The notes under the pieces: model-generated
Database searches by the model: none
What the model saw: the letters and a program-made list of their open reading frames with translations, nothing else
Told to the model about the DNA's origin: nothing
Position numbers and translations under genes: made by a program
NCBI GenBank assembly: GCA_033977485.1
Contig: CM066987.1
Span: 51,773,033-51,837,032, forward strand
Reading direction: 5' to 3'
Source of the DNA: Hydrangea macrophylla
Taxonomy: Eukaryota; Streptophyta; Magnoliopsida; Cornales; Hydrangeaceae
DNA: 64,000 bases
Part shown: positions 23,248 through 36,073 of the stretch, one piece after another
Layout: each line of letters opens with the position of its first letter
Position numbering within the stretch: the stretch's first letter is position 1

Positions 23248-25600
23248 CCCTCCAACTAGCATGTTGCTAGTCTCTTAGCAACACAGCGGAAGACCAAGAG
23301 ATTCAAAAATAACCTTGCACACCAAATTTATTTAAAATGAAAGATAAACCATTTTTGTGGGGGGAACACGATTGCATTGAGAGAATCTGCAACAAGCCGT
23401 TAAACCTCTGGGTAGGGGTGGACACGAGCCGAGCCAAGCTTGCTCTCGAGCTTTTTCATGAGCTTGCGAACTTACTCACGAGCTCAAATAAGCCGAGCTT
23501 TTAAGTGATTGCAAGATTTCTCGTGAGCTTTTTAACGAGCTTTTTCACGCGCTCATTAAAACTATATAGTTTAAAGATAAATCAGTCATTTATCAAGCCT
23601 ATTTATGATGTTTGTCGTATTTTCTCTAAAATTATATAGTTTTATAATAATATATATATAAGTCATTGTACAAGCTCTTTATCAAATCTATTAACGAGCT
23701 TTTTCACGAGCTTGCACGCGAGCCACGAGCTCAAATGAGCTAGCGAGTCGAGCCTAGCCTTTATCGAGCCGAGCTTCGAGCCCTTGTTGAGCAGCTCTGT
23801 TCATGTCCCACCCTACCTCTAGGTTACCCATAGAGGTGGAGTTTTGTCACCGGAGGGTTCTCAGAATGATACCTACAAACATTTTGTTTCCTCACAATAG
23901 CTACTCACTATTCAAGTGCACAACGCTCAACATAGTAAAGGATTTTCAATGGATTTTAGCAATGTGACACAGAATATCCGAAAAGATCTCAAACTATCAA
24001 GGTTATTAGATAAACTTTATTAAGCACAACCTTGGATGCATGTGTGGTGTGAGTTCATAACTACAAACTATCAAGAAGATGGCAATGCTTTCATAATCTG
24101 AATTTTGTTCAAAATGCGCTTCAACTCAATTCTCACTGGTATTACACTCTAAAAATGAGCACTCCGAATCAGGTAATACACTTGTGACATGCAGACATAG
24201 AGAGTAAAGGAAATGGATACTAAAGTCATGCACATGTCAATGATGAAAAATGTAAGCGTGAAAACGAGTAAAAATTAATCTCATGAAAGATACCATTCAC
24301 TAGAGGATGTTAATTAACTCTAACTACTTGTAAAGATCATCTCAAACTCCGAATCACAAAACTTGAGGATCAATTAGGACCTTGAGGGGATTTTTAAAGT
24401 GGAAAAGGATTCTAAGGTGAAGGACAAGGGGAAAGAAAGTGAAGTATTTTGGTACAAAATTGAGATTCATTGGATTGCATGGATACAATTGACCATAAGA
24501 GATGAATCATCCACAAATATTTCTTTGAAGCTCACAAGGAGAAGTACAATTGACTATGAAGCTCTTTTTCTTTCTTTTAAGTTTTTTTAATTTTTTTTAT
24601 TTTAATTTTTTTTAGAACTTCTTTTCTTTTCTTTTTCTTTGTACTCTCACAACAATACGATTCAATCTATTTTACAACATACAAACACGATCTCATGCAA
24701 AGACATCCCAAAAATGTAATTCGAATGCGAAGATGGAAGTTGTATGGTTAAGTGAAGGAAGGGTATGTGTGGTTGAGGCTAGAAATGGTGAAAAGAAGGA
24801 ACTAAAATCATTTCCTCGGACAATTTCTCCACTACAATGACGAGAAAGCAAGAGTTTTGCATTCCACAAAAGGATTCCTTTAATGAACAATCAAAGCAAG
24901 AAGATGAGATTATCTACGACTTTTATATGTTTTTCAAAAAGAGATAATTAAAGTATGTAACACTCAACAATGGAGAAAATGATGTAAAGCTCACAAGGGT
25001 AAAGTCTCCACATATGTTTTAAACAATTTTCGGATAACAATTGCATTAAACATCATCTTAACACAAGTAGTCATGCAACGTGCTCGATAATCCAAGATTT
25101 GAAATTCATGAGGTTCTCTATAATCAAGATAGTTCTAGGACTATTGAGATTCAATGCGTGTCACATGCTAAAATGGGAAACTATACAACAATCATTGGAA
25201 ATTTTTTTTTAATCATCTTTTTTTTTAAAATTAAAAATCATGCTTGTAGAATTAATGGCAAGAAGAAAATGGAACATCAACATGATGGGTGAATATCCCA
25301 CAACCTACAACTAGAACATTGCATTGTCCCTAATGTAAATGGTTCGAAACAATGAAAAAAATGAGTAGAGATTGAGTGATATCACCAACAAAAGAGCAAT
25401 CCCCGATGAGCACAAAGATGGTTTTCCTGCACATGAATCACTACCAAGCACATCAAGCAAATAAAAGAAGAAAACAAAAAAAGAAACACCAAAGCACAAA
25501 AGAAATGAAGATGGAATGATTAGGAAATGATGCGGATGAATTTGAATGTTAGAATGCTAAATCTACCACTAGCCAAACATGCAAAAGAGAAAAATTATTC
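23248..25600 (-). mobile_element. 3' untranslated part of gypsy element A
   Basis: Homologous with 38866-40750 of element C. Shared landmarks include CTAGTCTCT next to the purine tract, AACAAGCCGT.AAACCTCT, GGAGGGTTCTCAGAATGATACC, TCTCATGAAAGATACCAT and the TTTTCTTTTCTTTTTCTTT run. No coding capacity seen. In sense orientation it lies upstream of the 3' LTR. Confidence 0.6.
23413..23815. mobile_element. hAT-like MITE
   Basis: About 403 bp, starting TAGGGGTGGACACGAGC and ending with an inverted TAGGGTGGGACATGAAC. Flanking 8-mers CCTCTGGG and CCTCTAGG differ by one base. It interrupts element A: the homologous stretch of element C (about 39003-39040) is continuous. Rich in GAGCTC and CGAGC motifs. 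Confidence 0.8.
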
Positions 25601-26930
25601 CTTTAAAAGAGGGGTTCTAGAAAGTTTGGCAAAATAATCAAACTTTGCATTACTATACTATGGCTCTACTTTGATTAACATGATTTGCCCACCCCACAAC
25701 TAAATTACATTAACTAAACTAAGTTAACTAAACTATATGGTGGGAAACGTCACATTCTCTTGGTATGAGTCAAGCATCTTAACACAAAGCATAATCATCA
25801 TAATAACAAAGAAGTGGTAAATTACTACACTATGCAACACCTTTGATTAGAATGACACATGATGAGAATCAACAAGCACATTTGCACAGATCCATTGTAT
25901 GTTCCAAGTGGGCCACTTACAAGAGCAAAGTCCAAAAAGATAAAAGAAGCTTTTAATGGGTTGATTAATCTATATAGGCTGATTCCATGGTTCCTAAGTA
26001 TGGACCAAAGGTGGAAGAAGACATCATCAATCTAATCCAAGCTATTGATGGACCTGAGATTACTTAATATATGGATTTGGGCTGATTTGGGCAAAATTCT
26101 CCTTCTAGAAGAATATACTAGAAGAATATTGGGCTGATTGAAGATCGATATATATATATACATATATTGAATAATGGCATGAATAATCTGCTAATAATAT
26201 TAGAGATTATCTTTTATTTACTTTCCTTTTGTTTACTTTCTTAGTTAGGGAACCAAGATTATTTCCTAATCTCAATTTAGGCGCCTAGACTGATTAGGAA
26301 GTGATTACTTTTATTTCCTTTTCTTTAGTTATGCATGTATAGCTAAAAAGAAGGTGCATTATTTAGTTTCCTTTCTTAAGTTACGCTTGAGAATGGAAAG
26401 GGGAGTGATTGTAACTCAGCCATGCTTATATATTTCAATTACTCTCATTGTATTGAGGAACATCATTGAATCAATGGATTAATAAAAATTCAGAAGTTGA
26501 GCATTGCTCATCCCCTTGTTCTTCACATAACACCATGAACTTATCAAGGTCTTCTTTGTGGCGTTCACAAACATGAATACATGTGGTTTGCGTTTCTTTA
26601 TAAACGTTGGGTCATAGGTTCACTATTATTGGAATACCTGTGGTTTGCATTTCTTTATAAACGTTGGGTCACAGGTTCACTATCAAACAATCTGATTTAA
26701 GCTTTTTTGAGTAAAACATATCAATATTGTTGTTGGGTCTCAAAGCAAGTCTATTGAGGTTCACATCATTCCACCCTACATTTACTAAGCTACATGGTAG
26801 ATAAATCAACTTCTCTCAGAATGACTCATGTGCAACAATACACCACTTCTATTAAGCACATCTATGTAAGAAATCATGAAAATCAATTACACATGCCAAA
26901 ACTTTAAAGAACAACAACCAAAGGAGATAT
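25601..26930. other. retroelement-derived non-coding region with LTR-like segment
   Basis: At about 25900-26690 there is a plus-strand LTR-like segment: a long AT-rich lead, a TATA-like GCTTATATATTTC near 26420, and a tandem duplication (26580-26685) of a 65-bp piece containing TTCTTTATAAACGTTGGGTCA. I could not define its ends or target duplication. Confidence 0.35.
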
Positions 26931-26934
26931 TATT

Positions 26935-27441
26935 ACCTTCCCCATGAAAGACAAAGTTATCAACCTGAACCAACACATTCTCTAGAATTCCTCGTAGTAC
27001 CTTGATTGGTCTATCGGCTAGTTATAAGGTGACACGGGTGGGTTTTAACTCTCCCAAGCCCAATTGTTGGTACACTAAGTATGGTAATAGATTAACACTA
27101 GATCCAAGATCTAAAAGTGCATTTTGAATCCTTTGCTTTCCTAAGATACAAGAAATTGTTGGGGTGCCAGGATCTTTGTATTTTGGAGGTAGATTATGCT
27201 TGATGATTAGACTGACTTGTTCTGCCAAATATCCCTTCTTTGTCAGACTTTGCTTGTGCTTCATGGTGCATAAGTCTTTCAAGTATTTTGCATATGACGG
27301 GACTTGTTGGACCGTATCCAACAAGGGTAGGTTGATATGGACCTGTTTGAAAAGATTCAGGAATTCCTGGTTCTTTGCTTCTTTCTGAGGTCTCAACCTT
27401 TGAGGGAACGGAGCGGGAAAAGGACATTTAGGCTTTTCCAT
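26935..27441 (-). pseudogene. Ty3/gypsy (Tat/Athila-type) protease region, element B
   Basis: The minus-strand frame of 139 codons (27441 to 27022) carries a linker typical of these elements (FPQRL, PSYAKYLKDL, LPPKYKDPG) followed by the aspartic-protease motif LLDLGSSVNLLP with Asp at about residue 111. After an in-frame stop the homology continues in another frame to about 26935 (LADR..KVLRGILENVLVQVD). The enzyme would cleave the Gag-Pol polyprotein. Reading is broken, and no reverse transcriptase follows, so the copy is dead. Sense is toward lower coordinates, continuing from the gag at 28100-29105. Confidence 0.8.
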
Positions 27442-29105
27442 GTCAACTTTTTCCTTTCCCTTTTTGAGTCACTCTATTTCCTCCCTATGCTCTTCCTTCA
27501 ATTTTTTGATTTCCCTTTTCATTTCTTCCTTTAGCTGAGCTATTATGGAGGCTGGACTTTCCTCTTCGACAATGACTTTTTTTGCTTCTTTCTCCTCTAC
27601 CTCCTTCTCATTCTCTTCTTGGAGTTATTCTTCTACCTTTTCGGCCATTTCATCCTCTTCATGTTTAGAAGGTATTTCATTAGTTCCCACTACCCTTCCA
27701 CTTCTCAATGTGGTAATGGCCTTGGCTTGCTCAGGATTGTTGAAATCTGGGAAAGCATGCCCTTAACCCTTATGGTTTGGCTGTGGTTGATTTGGGATAA
27801 TACCTTCCTATTTTAATTTCATTTCTTCAACGAAGGATTTTCAACTCTCCCACTACATGAATCAGCTGTTGCATCATCATTTGGTTTAAGTTTTCTTATA
27901 TATTCTAGTACGGGGGCACAAAAACATTAGAACTTTATTGAGCAAAATTTTGGGTTTGAGGTGCTGGTGGTTGGTATGAGGGTTAAGATTGAGTCTGAGG
28001 GGCTTGGAGGTATTGATTCTGGTGGGATTGGGGTGGCTTGTGCAATTGACTTGAAGATTGGCCAACCACATTGGTAGAGTTAGAGTTTTCCTAGCTGGGA
28101 TTGTTGGTATTACTATAAGGATAATTTGTGGGACCCTTATAGTTATTCATTGCATTCACTCCAGCTGGAGCACTTTCTTTATACACGGGCATATAAGGGC
28201 ATGCCTGTGTTGAATGTCCTATGACACTGTAATTACCACACGGCTCTGGATTGATCATTTGAGCTGGGGGTCCACCCTTTGCATTTCTATCCTTTCTACC
28301 TTTTGCACTAACTATTCAATTTTTGCAGTTAGTTCATCTTCTGCTCTTAACTGAAACACACTTTTTTCAGTTTTGATTTTCTGTCCTCTAAACTATCTTT
28401 CCATTGAGGCGCATTCTCAGCAAGCCATTCAAAATAGGTTTCTGCTTCTTCCTCATTCTTACTAAAAAAGTCACCTTGGCACATTGTATCAACCAAATTC
28501 TTCGATCGTTGAAGAAGTCCATCATAGAGGAAACTAATTGTGCGTCACTTTTTGAATTCGTGGTGTGGACATGACAACAACAAATCCTTGAAGGGTTCCC
28601 AAACTTGTGTGAATGTCTCACCTTCATTCTGGGAGAATGTCTTGATTTGTCTCTACAAGTTGTTGGTCAAATGGTTTGAAAATAACTTTTTCATAAAACT
28701 TCGCTCATGGCTTGCCAAGTCAAAATAGAACCTGGACGGAGGGATAAGAACCATGCTTTAGCCTTATCCTTCAAAGAGAAAGGAAAGAGCTTCAAGCAAA
28801 TGACGTCTTGTTGGCAAGTCTGGTCTGAAACGTTCCACACACATCTTCAAAATCATGGATGTGAAGATATGCTCGTTCTTTGTCCATCCCATAAAAGGTT
28901 GGCGAGAGTTGAATCATGCTATTCTTACATTGGAATGTACCTCGATGTGGTGGAAACGTGATACACGATGGAGAAGCGGTCCTACCACGGATTAATAGTT
29001 CATGCAATGGGCGCAAACCATTATTTATTAGTTTTCACCGTTTAGACTTTCGACTTCCTCGTTCTCGAAGTTACCACCATTATGCCCGTTTCCATTATCA
29101 GCCAT
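27442..29105 (-). pseudogene. Ty3/gypsy gag, element B
   Basis: The likely initiator is the minus-strand ATG at 29105, giving MADNGNGHNGGNFENEE before an early stop. The Retrotrans_gag-like core follows in other frames (SMIQLSPTFYGMD, HIHDFEDVCGTFQ, SQNEGETFTQVWE) around 28560-28990. A degenerate zinc knuckle lies near 28200-28260 (CGNYSVIGHSTQAC, where one expected Cys is Tyr), and a charged coiled-coil-like linker near 27470-27600. At least three frame changes are needed. Gag would package retrotransposon RNA; this copy cannot make it. Confidence 0.75.
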
Positions 29106-29195
29106 ACTGACAAAGCTTGAAGATGAACTAGAATTTCGGTGAAACAAAGCTAAGGTAGAATCTACGGACATAAGAAGGAAACCTCCTTATGTGGG

Positions 29196-29255
29196 ATTTT
29201 ATTTATTTATTTATTTTTAATTATTTATTTATTATTATTATTATTTTGGAACTAT
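29196..29255. repeat. ATTT/ATT microsatellite in element B leader
   Basis: Runs of TTTA then TTA between the gag start and the primer-binding site. Confidence 0.8.
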
Positions 29256-29329
29256 TCACAAAAGAAAATAAAAATTGAAATGGGATAAAGATAGAGCAGG
29301 ATGACCTAAAGGTTCGGGCTTGGACACCG

Positions 29330-29347
29330 TCCCCGGCAACGGCGCCA
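29330..29347 (-). promoter_or_regulatory. tRNA-Asp primer-binding site, element B
   Basis: On the minus strand the 18 bases TGGCGCCGTTGCCGGGGA are complementary to a plant tRNA-Asp 3' end. The site lies 6 bases from the end of LTR B, fixing orientation (minus) and making LTR B the 5' LTR. tRNA-Asp priming is usual for Athila and related plant gypsy elements. Confidence 0.9.
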
Positions 29348-29353
29348 AAAACT

Positions 29354-30827
29354 TGACACGACTAGGAAAGTGTGTGCCCTTGTGTGCAATGCCCAAGTGT
29401 AGACGGTCACGCAAGTAATAAAGCGGTAAGTTCAGGTCGATTCCACAGGGACATGACAAGCTAGGAACACCTTAGATTACACCCTAAAAAGAAATGAAAA
29501 GATGAAAATTGGGGAGGAGAAAATTCTAACAACCTACTATATTAAAAATAATTGCAAAAATTAAAAGACTAAGAATTTAAATATGAAAATGGTGTTGGGA
29601 ATACATGAATCCATGGTGTCCATACCACTACCATGATTATCATTAAAGCTCAGGTGAGGCATTTCCTTTCTAGCATTCCTTATTTTCAAAAGATATCAAG
29701 TTATAAAACTCTCACGCTAACCATATCAATTACATGATTAGTGGGTGAGTGATTTAACTTGCTTTAAAGTACCAAAATAGATGCGAGCTTGTTTAACTCG
29801 ATGTTTCACGACTCATACATCGAATATTAAATAGACAATGTGGGAATTTGAAGAATACATCGAATGAAATGACCTTAAGACTTCCACTTTTAAATCTGTT
29901 TGACAAATCAGACTTTTAAAACTGATTTATGTACTGACTTTCAAAGTAAAAGTTACTGGAATGCTCAAAAGGATCTGCCTGCAAATTTAACTTACCAATC
30001 TATTGCCTTATAGGGCAATCGATTGCTAAGGTGTCCATGGCTCGATTGGAAACAGAGCCCAATCGATTGCCAAAAACTATTATGCAGTTTTCATGGCAGA
30101 GGGTGGGAATCACCACTTCATCTCGTATTTCCCAACCTAAGGACTACTCTAGCATACTAGAGATTTCAGAAAACATAAGATAAACTATTTCTAACGTTGA
30201 ATCAAGATTAACATAGGTTTGGAAATATAAATTATAAACAATGGAAGAAATACAAGAAAACTAGCAATAATAAACGAATGACAATTACAGAATATAAGAA
30301 ATAATAACTGGAACCTGGAATGAATATTACAACAAGATTGGGAGAAGCAACAATGGTGGAAACATCCATAATCCATGAAAAAGAAAAGTGGCAATCGATT
30401 GGGAAAGAGTTCCAATCGATTGCTCTTTTCTGCACTGCGCGATGTTGGTAAAATTAGTATATCTCATCACTCGGACCTCCGATTGACTCGCGATTTGTGG
30501 CCACGTGTCACAAACTCGTTGATCTACATTTTCCATGAAATTACCAATATCAAAATATGAGGTCTTAAATGACAAAAATGCCCTTCAATCAACTGCTACT
30601 GCTTCAACTTCTTCTCTTTCTGCATTACAACAACTCCATAAGCTTCCAATGCTTGATAAACTCTGTAAAAGTACACAAATACACATGTTTGAGTAACAAT
30701 CAAATAGTTTCTCGATGACATCAAACTGTGTATAAAACTAGGGATTTAAGGATTGGAATGTACATAAAAGCCCATGTGATTACGCTACGAATATGCACTA
30801 TTCGCCTCGAATCAATATCCTATCTCA
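29354..30827 (-). repeat. LTR B, Tat/Athila-type Ty3/gypsy 5' LTR
   Basis: About 1.47 kb. Read on the minus strand it starts TGAGATAGG and ends CGTGTCA, right next to the primer-binding site. It shares the AGTAATAAAGCGGTAAG...GTCGATTCCACAGGGAC block with LTR C (near 37435-37480). It contains four CAATCGATTG palindromes. The outer boundary is inferred from TG...CA and from the lengths of LTRs A and C. Confidence 0.7.
30015..30422. repeat. CAATCGATTG palindrome cluster in LTR B
   Basis: Four perfect copies at 30016-30025, 30060-30069, 30392-30401 and 30413-30422, in two pairs, with a CTCGATTGG relative near 30041. Confidence 0.9.
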
Positions 30828-30946
30828 TGAACTCAAACAAAGTTAGAATATTTAAGTGCATAATTCAAGAGATTAGCAGAATGAAAATGACTTGATAATA
30901 GTTTAGAGTAGAACAATTAAGAACATGCTATTATCAATAATTTGTC

Positions 30947-31506
30947 TGTTGTGCCCAAACCCACGGAAGCAATCAAATAGAGAACAATCACACAAAATAG
31001 ATAAAACAGAAGAAAGACAGCAGGCACAAGATTTCCCACATGGTTCACCCAATCCGGGTTAATCCACCACGCAACGAAAAACAACTTTATTAATCTTTGA
31101 AGATTACAAACCCTAACCCTCAATCAATACCTCACCATACACAAGTTTTATACTCTTTTATGAGTCTTCTCTCTCTTGAATTCTCTCTCTAATTCAAGTT
31201 TTCGTCCTCACCATTCAATACATCATATCATCCTATATATAGAATATACACATTCCTAATCCTAGTAGAAAAATATTTACCCACATGGAAATACTTCTTC
31301 ACCAAGAAAATATATCCCTATAAGCATTCTATATAATTAGGAAACTAATTCGTCCATGGAAACTTATCCAAAAGTGCAATCCTAATCAACTTAGGAAACC
31401 TACCTCTCGTCCAAAATTTCCCGTTCCCGCTCGGGCGGGTCTCACTCAGCCGGTTTACCCAGTGGGCGACATTTCAGCATTAAGAAATTTTGCCCAATTT
31501 TCAACA
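30947..31506 (-). repeat. copia 3' LTR
   Basis: 560 bp, TGTTG...CAACA. It aligns throughout with the LTR at 36074-36603 but has about 30 extra bases near its right end (around 31410-31470) and many substitutions, so the insertion is old. Confidence 0.9.
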
Positions 31507-31794
31507 AATTTCACCTTGGGCTCAATTCCTCAAATCTTCACCGTCTTGACAGCACTCCATAACTTCACCATCTTCAACATCTTCATGTTTGTAGGGTCTT
31601 CAATCCAACAACTTCTTGTTCTTCGTTTTCCATCCATCTATCCACTCACAATCCCCAAGTTTTCATCACCCATGAACATAGGGGCATCATCACCATCATC
31701 CATCTCCATACTATCTTCACCCAAATAGAAAGTTACGAACTTAGCTTTACTATTTGAAATCTTACCTTTATCTTTTGTAAAAGAGGTTGATGCC

Positions 31795-34731
31795 TGTAGA
31801 CACCCCAATTTTGACCGACCGCCGAACTTAGGAGAGTGTCACCTCCGTATCCGATGATGACAAGGACCGAAAAAATTGAAGTATTCCAAGCTCTTCGGAA
31901 AGTCTCCAAAACGCGATAAATTTTCGCAGAAAGAAAAAAAATACCAGGTATTTAGGAGAATTCAGGTATAAGACATGACTTTTGGAAAGGATCTTCAAAA
32001 ATAATTTACTTCAAAAAGGGGGAAGACCTAAAAAGGGAATCTTAGCTAAAAATGGCACACGGCAGACTGCCGCGGCACTCACTGAGTGCCGCACGGAAGT
32101 CAGAGAGTGCTGGTCCGGCATTCACCAAGTGCCGCCAACAATTTCTGACAGCCGTTCACTTTTAAAGTCTGTATTTTGCAGTGCAATACGTATGCGTATG
32201 CGAATAAGAACAAAAAACTGATAAAGTAAGACTGACAAAAATGCGGCAATCCATTAATTGCCGCGGCATTTGATGAATGCCACGCGGCAGTCACGAAGTG
32301 CCGCAACGGTAGTCATGAACTACCGCGGCGGCATTCACAGACTGCCGCGATAGTTTCTAGACTGCCGCACTGTGCAGCAGTCTGCCTAATTTCATAAAGT
32401 ACGCATTGTACCACCAAATGAGATAATTACACCTGTTTTTTGCTCCGAAATTCACCAAAAATACCTGGTAATTTTGCCTATAAAAGAGGGAGGAGAGAAT
32501 ACAAAAAGAGCTACCCACTATATACAACATAATAGCCATTACTCCACCAACATTTTCCTTGGAGAGAAAAGAGAGTTGAGAGAACTACAAGAGCTTGGAA
32601 GATCTTCAAAGAAAAGAAAACTTTGAGGATAATTTGGAGGTGATCCTCTAACCATAGATTATTTATATACTCTCTCTTTCTTCTCTTAAAATCTCTAATC
32701 CTAAAACCTTTCATTATTTTCTTTGCTTGTCAAGTAAACTTAGGAGCCTTTGCTTCCAATTCCTTCTTCGATTTCTTTTTGCTTATGTTCCCTTCTTGAG
32801 ATTCTTGGAGATCTTCAATATCTCTCTTGAAATCTCTTGAATATGATCTTTTGAATCCCATGTAAGCTTATGCTTCACATGGAAGTCAAAGTTTGATCAT
32901 CATCTTATTTCATAAACAAATAGATGGATCCAAGTTCATACTCATGACTTGGGTCCTCTAAGCTTGAGTTTTCATGGAGTCTCCTTATATTCCTTGAAAA
33001 CTCATGAGTTTTAGTCATGTCTTCACCTCCAATGACCATCAAATGGTAGGAGAAATGATTTGAGTCTAAATCCATCTCCATGGTTTAGAGTCCTCATTTT
33101 GAGATTTCATGAAGTCTATTCATACTTCATTGAAACCTACAAATATGAAGGTCTTTAGTCTCCAATGACCATCAAATGGTAGGAGAAAATGGTCTAGTTT
33201 AAGTCCAACTTCATGGTTTAATAGTTGGGGTTAACAAATAAAGTTGAGCTTGATGAATGAAAACAGTGAGTTCACAAACTGTTTTTGATCAAAGATTTTT
33301 AGCTCAAAATCTAACCGTTAAAATTAAGTGAAACCAACGGGAAAGTGTTAATAACACAATGATCTACAACTGTAATTTTTGTTTTAAGTTGGTTTCATGT
33401 TTAGAAGGGTTTGATCATGGGTTTTGTGAGTTAACTACAATCTGTCCATAGTTTCAGAATAGTTTCAGAACAGTAAAACGTTTTTGAAATTAGTAAATCA
33501 GAGCTTTAATAAGGTGTTTGTGACCCAAAATAAATTTTTCCATGTAGTTTAATGTGTTAGAATAGCCCCCTAAAAAGAATGAAGCATTTCGGATTATTTT
33601 ACTATTTTTAAAAAATCAAACAAAATCTCTTGACAGAGAGTTGTACATCTCTGAGTGATGTCTGGTAATTGTCCTTTTCCCAGAGATCCGACCGTTGAAA
33701 CCTTGATTTTCTTTTTGATTTGGATACTAGACTCACAGAGGCATCTTATGTCCAAAATTCACCAAGATCAAACCATAGGAACCATGCTCTTTATTTCTTT
33801 AAAGTTCTGGTCTGCTCTCTGTAATTTTATGACAGATTTGACCAACTTTGTAGATAATGGTTCAAATGATCTTTTCATGGTCTAGGGTTCAAAACATGCT
33901 TTAAGGATAATTAGTTAAACTTAAACTCAGAGGTTAAATGATTCAAATCAATAAATAAGTTAAAATAGCTTACTCTTGTTCATATTCATAAATTCATATA
34001 CATTCATCCATACATGTTGATACTTGAAATTAAGACTTATTTTAGCTAGAGCAGATTACTTAGGATTCAATAATATATCTTGTTTAAAGCATGTGGACTA
34101 ACCTTTTGTTTTGTAGCGCTATCAAGGTATGATTTCTCGAAATCCTCTCTAGTTTATTCATTTATTGATTTTATTAATTTTCAAGCCTTTTTTTACGACA
34201 CCTTAGAATTAAGTCTTGCCTTATGTGTATATATGTAATTAAAGACCCCTTTTAGTAGGATTTCTTTACTTTGTATGCATTGCACATTTAATATTCGCGG
34301 CCGGATCCCGGGTAAGTTCCCTTGTTCTCTATCTTGCATATCATGTTGTTTGCTAATTGAATTACTTGATTTTGAATGATATTTTCCCCTTAGCAATCTT
34401 ACATCATTTGGACATGCTTTTGTAATGTATATTTACATATGTATTAATTGAGGGCATACTTAGATTAATAATTGGATTAAAAGGATGTTAAGTAGAGGCC
34501 TATCGTGAGATAGGATGAAAAGGGGTGTTTTAGTCCATTGGGCTCCTTCCCTTTTCATTCCATAATCCCCGGACCTAGTCAAATCTTTGGTTTCGCAAAA
34601 GATCAGTTTCCTTTTTGAAATGGTTTCTTAATTTTCCTTTTAAAAATTAAGTGGCGACTCGTTTTGTTTTTGAATTTGGAAAAGAAGTTTTAAAAGAAAA
34701 GCTGTGGGTAAGTCAACCTGCGATATCCACA
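31795..34731 (+). mobile_element. solo LTR D (Ty3/gypsy-type, 2.9 kb)
   Basis: Starts TGTAGACACCCC, ends GATATCCACA, with a perfect 5-bp duplication ATGCC at 31790-31794 and 34732-34736. A GTGGCGACTCG motif near 34652 is typical of the 3' part of large plant gypsy LTRs and sets plus orientation. There is no interior and no second LTR, so it is a solo LTR left by recombination. It holds a hairpin array at 32057-32385. The rest is AT-rich with no coding signal. Confidence 0.88.
32057..32385. repeat. GCGGCA...TGCCGC hairpin array in LTR D
   Basis: At least eight short inverted pairs such as GCGGCAGTC...GTGCCGC, GCGGCAAT...ATTGCCGC and GGTAGTCATGAACTACC, joined by perfect TGCCGCGGCA palindromes at 32068-32077 and 32259-32268. 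A gap at about 32150-32240 splits it into two blocks. Confidence 0.85.
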
Positions 34732-34736
34732 ATGCC

Positions 34737-36055
34737 ACCGAGTACAAGGTCTAATTTGTCCACCTTTTGCGTAGACCACTTCACTGGCTTCCACATTCTA
34801 GTAGGCTTTGTGACTTCACCACCAACATATGTTTTTCCCAAAAGGACTTACAGATTCCCAACCTTTCTACCCATCAACGTAATTTGTTGTCCTCTTCTCA
34901 CCTTCATCAAATCGCAATTTGTTGAGAACGAACATCCCTTGGAATTCAACATTCCCAAAGAAATCAAATTCCTCTTCAAACTAGGAACATGACGAACATG
35001 GGTCCAGGTCTTGTCAATCCATTCGTTATCTTGATTCGAACTGTTCCTACTCCTTTCACTTCACTTGATGAATCGTTTCCCATAAAGATTCTCCCTCCAT
35101 TGTTTGGTAAGTGGAGAACAAATCTCTATGAGAGCGCATGTGCGACGAACAAGCCGAATCAAGTACCCATTCCATCCATTTTTTCTCATCGCTTGTGATT
35201 GACAGAAGATCTTCCGAAAACCATTCTTCATCCTTTGACGTTGTAACTATCCCATCTTTCTTAGTGCCATCGCGTTCTTCTTCATCCTTTTTCCTTTGTG
35301 GACAAAACCGAGATATATGACCTTTTTTTCCACAATAGTAACCATGCACATCTTTCAATAACCTCCTCATTCCACCACTTCCGCCATAGCCATCATTCTT
35401 TTTTCCTTATGGTTTCCCCTTCCCGTGAATAACCAAAGCTTATGAGTCATTCGAAGATTTCACATCTTCCACATCCAACTTCTCACTACAAAGCCTTCTT
35501 CACCTACTCCAAAGTGACTGTATCTATCCCATAAAGCAAAGTGTTGAAAAGATGCTTATGGGTAGATTTTACAGAAGTCAACAAAATAATAGCTTTGTCC
35601 TCATCCTCTAGCTTAACACCAACATTGGATAAAACACATAGTAATTTATTAAACTCACCAATATGGGATTGTAGGTCTACCCCTTCCTTTCTCTTAAAGG
35701 AATAAACCTCCTACTTCAACATGAGGCAGTTGGTGAAGTTCTTTCCCAAGTAGAGATCTTCCAGCTTCTTCCATAACTCACCACTGAGACTTCTTCCATT
35801 ACATCATACACCACATCATCGGCCAACCTCAATCAGATGGTACTCACCGCTTTTGTGTTCATCTGCTCCCAATTCTTGTCGGTCATTCCTGTGGTTTATC
35901 CTCCTTCATGTTCTATGCTTCTTCAATGTTTTGTTTCACCAAAACATTTCTTATCCGTACTTGCCACATGCTAAATTTCTTCTTTCCATCAAACTTTTCT
36001 ATCACCAACCGTGCTCCACCAATGTCACTATCTGAAGCTATGGATCCTCAACCTG
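34737..36055 (-). pseudogene. copia gag-protease remnant
   Basis: The frame at 35370-35056 (minus) has a CCHC-type knuckle (YYCGKKGHISRFC, residues 11-23; the first Cys is lost) followed by the copia protease signature WVLDSACSSHM with Asp at residue 70. Toward lower coordinates, to about 34740, broken frames resemble the protease/pre-integrase segment (GVGTVRIK, NLISL). From 35380 to 36055 lies disrupted gag. The tail was separated from the 3' end by solo LTR D. Confidence 0.75.
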
Positions 36056-36059
36056 GTTA

Positions 36060-36071
36060 GCTTTGATACCA
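36060..36071 (-). promoter_or_regulatory. initiator tRNA-Met primer-binding site of the copia element
   Basis: On the minus strand TGGTATCAAAGC follows the LTR end by two bases; it differs by one base from the common plant copia primer site TGGTATCAGAGC. Confidence 0.9.
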
Positions 36072-36073
36072 CT

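Noticed and set aside
27545..27816. Plus-strand frames rich in Ser/Phe over the gypsy gag-protease linker
   Set aside because: They are antisense shadows of the charged linker encoded on the minus strand.
21769..30827. LTRs A and B as the two ends of one gypsy element
   Set aside because: They differ in most of their sequence and carry different palindromes. LTRs of one insertion start identical, so these are separate families placed side by side.
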